In this document: positions 62,765 through 64,000 of the stretch, one piece after another
How positions within the stretch are numbered: the stretch's first letter is position 1
Layout of the letters: each line of letters starts with the position of its first letter
Assembly: GCF_008726925.1 (NCBI RefSeq)
Contig: NZ_VYWO01000001.1
Span: 806,001 to 870,000, forward strand
DNA: 64,000 bases
Reading direction: 5' to 3'
Source of the DNA: Aerococcus sanguinicola
GTDB lineage: Bacteria > Bacillota > Bacilli > Lactobacillales > Aerococcaceae
The notes under the pieces: generated by a model
Told to the model about the DNA's origin: nothing
What the model saw: the letters and a program-made list of their open reading frames with translations, nothing else
Databases searched by the model: none
Position numbers and translations under genes: made by a program

Positions 62765-63829
62765 CTAAGTTGTTTGGAGGATATGTCGTAATTGCACCGC
62801 ACTGGGTGACACAATGGGGAGGAAGGCCCCTTCGTTCCAGCGGCGGATGAAGCCCGACTCGGCTGCCTTGAAATAAGCGCTCCCCCCACCTGCCTGGAGT
62901 TCGAGCAAGAGGCTCTGTGCAACGACATCTACGATATCAATCCGCAATTGGAAGAGCTCACGCGGACGGTCCACAAAGTAGTGGGCTTGCTCTAAACCTT
63001 GATAGAGCTCAGTTTTAATACGTTGGAGTTCAGTTTGGTTATCCTCATATTCCCTCTCTAGGACTTGGCGCCGGTCTAAGTGCTCGGCGACTTGAGAAAG
63101 CGACTTCTCAGCCAAGCCAAAAGCTAGACCAAATTGGAAGCCCAGGAAGGCTGGACGGTTTTCTTTAAGGAAAGTCCCAGCATCTTCTGCAATTAACCAG
63201 TTGGGATCCAAGTCGACGCCATCGAAAGTGAGGGCTGCCGTATTGGAGCCTTGGAGGGAAACAAATTCTAAGTCCCGGGACCGGTGGAAGTTAGCGGCAT
63301 GAGAGGGGACAGCAAGGACAAGCGGTGGACGGTCCTCCCCTTCAAAGCCAGCCACAAAAATTGTAATAAAGTGACGGGCCCGCGCATTGGTAACCCAGGG
63401 TAAGCGGCCATATAGCTTATAGCCTCCTTCTTCTTTGCGAATCGTCACATTGAGCTCTTCTAATTCCGACAAGTACTTGACGGCATTGGACAGGGCGGTT
63501 GCTCCTGCATAACTTCCTGTCAGCAGACGATCCAAATAGTGGTCGCGGTAGTAAGGATTCGCACTATGGAGAATATTATCAATAAAGGTCCGGTGGCCCC
63601 AGGAGATAAAGGCTGCAGTTAAGGAGTGTTGGGCTAATTCTGAGAGGACTTCAACCACATCTTGGAGGTCTCCCCCGCTCCCCCCTAGGGATTCCGGGAC
63701 ACCCACCCGGAAGGCTCCCTCTGCGCCGATCCGTTCCAGTAAAGCATCACCATAACGGCCAGACTCTTGGTCGATAATGTCAGCATGTTGGTCTAAATAT
63801 CGAATAAATTCATCTGAGAAAAATGACAT
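62765..63829 (-). CDS. Acyl-CoA dehydrogenase-fold flavoprotein (possible DszC/SfnB-type)
   Basis: A 354-residue member of the acyl-CoA dehydrogenase superfamily. N-terminal helical domain (FRVGVPESLGGSGGDLQDVV), middle beta domain (YKLYGRLPWVTNARARHFIT, EFVSLQGSNTAALTFDGVDL) and C-terminal four-helix domain (LLLELQAGGGSAYFKAAES, FIRRWNEGAFLPIVSPS). The usual catalytic-Glu segment near the C-terminus is not evident, and the C-terminus resembles flavin-dependent monooxygenase relatives (DszC, SfnB) more than true dehydrogenases. ATG follows TAAGGAGGAC and starts 11 nt after the CMD gene. Substrate unknown. Confidence 0.8.
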   Translation of the reverse strand: MSFFSDEFIRYLDQHADIIDQESGRYGDALLERIGAEGAFRVGVPESLGGSGGDLQDVVEVLSELAQHSLTAAFISWGHRTFIDNILHSANPYYRDHYLDRLLTGSYAGATALSNAVKYLSELEELNVTIRKEEGGYKLYGRLPWVTNARARHFITIFVAGFEGEDRPPLVLAVPSHAANFHRSRDLEFVSLQGSNTAALTFDGVDLDPNWLIAEDAGTFLKENRPAFLGFQFGLAFGLAEKSLSQVAEHLDRRQVLEREYEDNQTELQRIKTELYQGLEQAHYFVDRPRELFQLRIDIVDVVAQSLLLELQAGGGSAYFKAAESGFIRRWNEGAFLPIVSPSAVQLRHILQTT

Positions 63830-63840
63830 GGTAAGTCCTC

Positions 63841-64000
63841 CTAAGCATATTCCTGAAGTTCGGGGTTGATCGGGGTATGGGCCAAATTATTGGCATAATT
63901 ACACAGGGTCGCCAGGCTAACCCCCAGAACCACTTCTAAAGCTGCCTGTTGGTCATAGCCAGCTGCAAAGAAGTCGGCCAAGTCCTGGTCGCTAGCCTTG
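63841..64000 (-). CDS. Carboxymuconolactone decarboxylase/AhpD-family protein, C-terminal 52 residues (partial)
   Basis: The gene enters from the right edge. The visible end reads KASDQDLADFFAAGYDQQAA, then LEVVLGVSLATLCNYANNLA, HTPINPELQEYA. This matches the C-terminal helices of CMD/AhpD-type alkylhydroperoxidase-like proteins. The catalytic CxxC would lie outside the window. Its stop is immediately followed by the ribosome site of the acyl-CoA-dehydrogenase-like gene, so the two form an operon. Confidence 0.8.
   Translation of the reverse strand, partial: KASDQDLADFFAAGYDQQAALEVVLGVSLATLCNYANNLAHTPINPELQEYA

Overview
The window looks like the chromosome of a low-to-mid GC Gram-positive coccus of the Lactobacillales, most likely Aerococcus or a close relative (inference). 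The reasons are strong Shine-Dalgarno sites, LPxTG sorting, an accessory Sec locus of streptococcal type, an S10-spc-alpha ribosomal cluster without map between adk and infA, and a methionine T-box. Most genes are on the minus strand. No tRNA, rRNA, insertion sequence, prophage or CRISPR array was seen.

Region 1 (1-18,480) is a complete-looking accessory Sec adhesin locus, cut off only in gtfA. In transcription order it runs: a giant serine-rich repeat (SRR) adhesin of 3,316 residues, an intrinsic terminator, secY2, asp1, asp2, asp3, secA2 and gtfA. GtfA (with GtfB, outside the window) would glycosylate the SRR protein, Asp1-3 would modify and escort it, SecA2/SecY2 would export it, and sortase would anchor it. 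The adhesin has a KxGKxW long signal peptide, a short SRR1, a large non-repeat region, an InlB-type B-repeat, two Rib-like repeats and a very long SRR2. SRR2 has an unusual 11-residue Ala/Ser/His(Tyr) period.

Region 2 (18,480-24,300) holds methionine and amino-acid genes. An M20 amidohydrolase follows two tandem MetQ lipoproteins behind a Met-specific T-box. A third, divergent MetQ has its own promoter, and a YkvI-type membrane protein follows. No metN or metI is present.

Region 3 (24,300-33,650) is mixed. It holds a small secreted protein, an SRAP/HMCES DNA-protein crosslink protein, a YdcF-family protein, a membrane-anchored alpha/beta hydrolase, a threonine-aldolase-like enzyme, a cation:proton antiporter coupled to a Cys-type sulfatase, an XRE regulator with a DUF3278-like membrane protein under a clear dual operator, and a diacylglycerol-kinase-like lipid kinase.

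Region 4 (33,700-59,160) is the ribosomal superoperon: S10-spc-adk, then infA-rpmJ-rpsM-rpsK-rpoA-rplQ, ecfA1-ecfA2-ecfT-truA and rplM-rpsI. It is interrupted twice. Between rplQ and ecfA1 lie oatA and a 0.5-kb field of large hairpins. Between truA and rplM lie NADH oxidase, a formaldehyde-detoxification pair and two very small membrane-protein genes.

Region 5 (59,260-64,000) is a flavin-centred cluster. It holds an AhpD/CMD-family protein (partial), an acyl-CoA-dehydrogenase-fold flavoprotein, a DUF454 membrane protein, a cytosolic-looking ApbE flavin transferase, an FMN reductase, and an FMN reductase fused to a PAS-like domain with a long acidic Ser/Asp tail.
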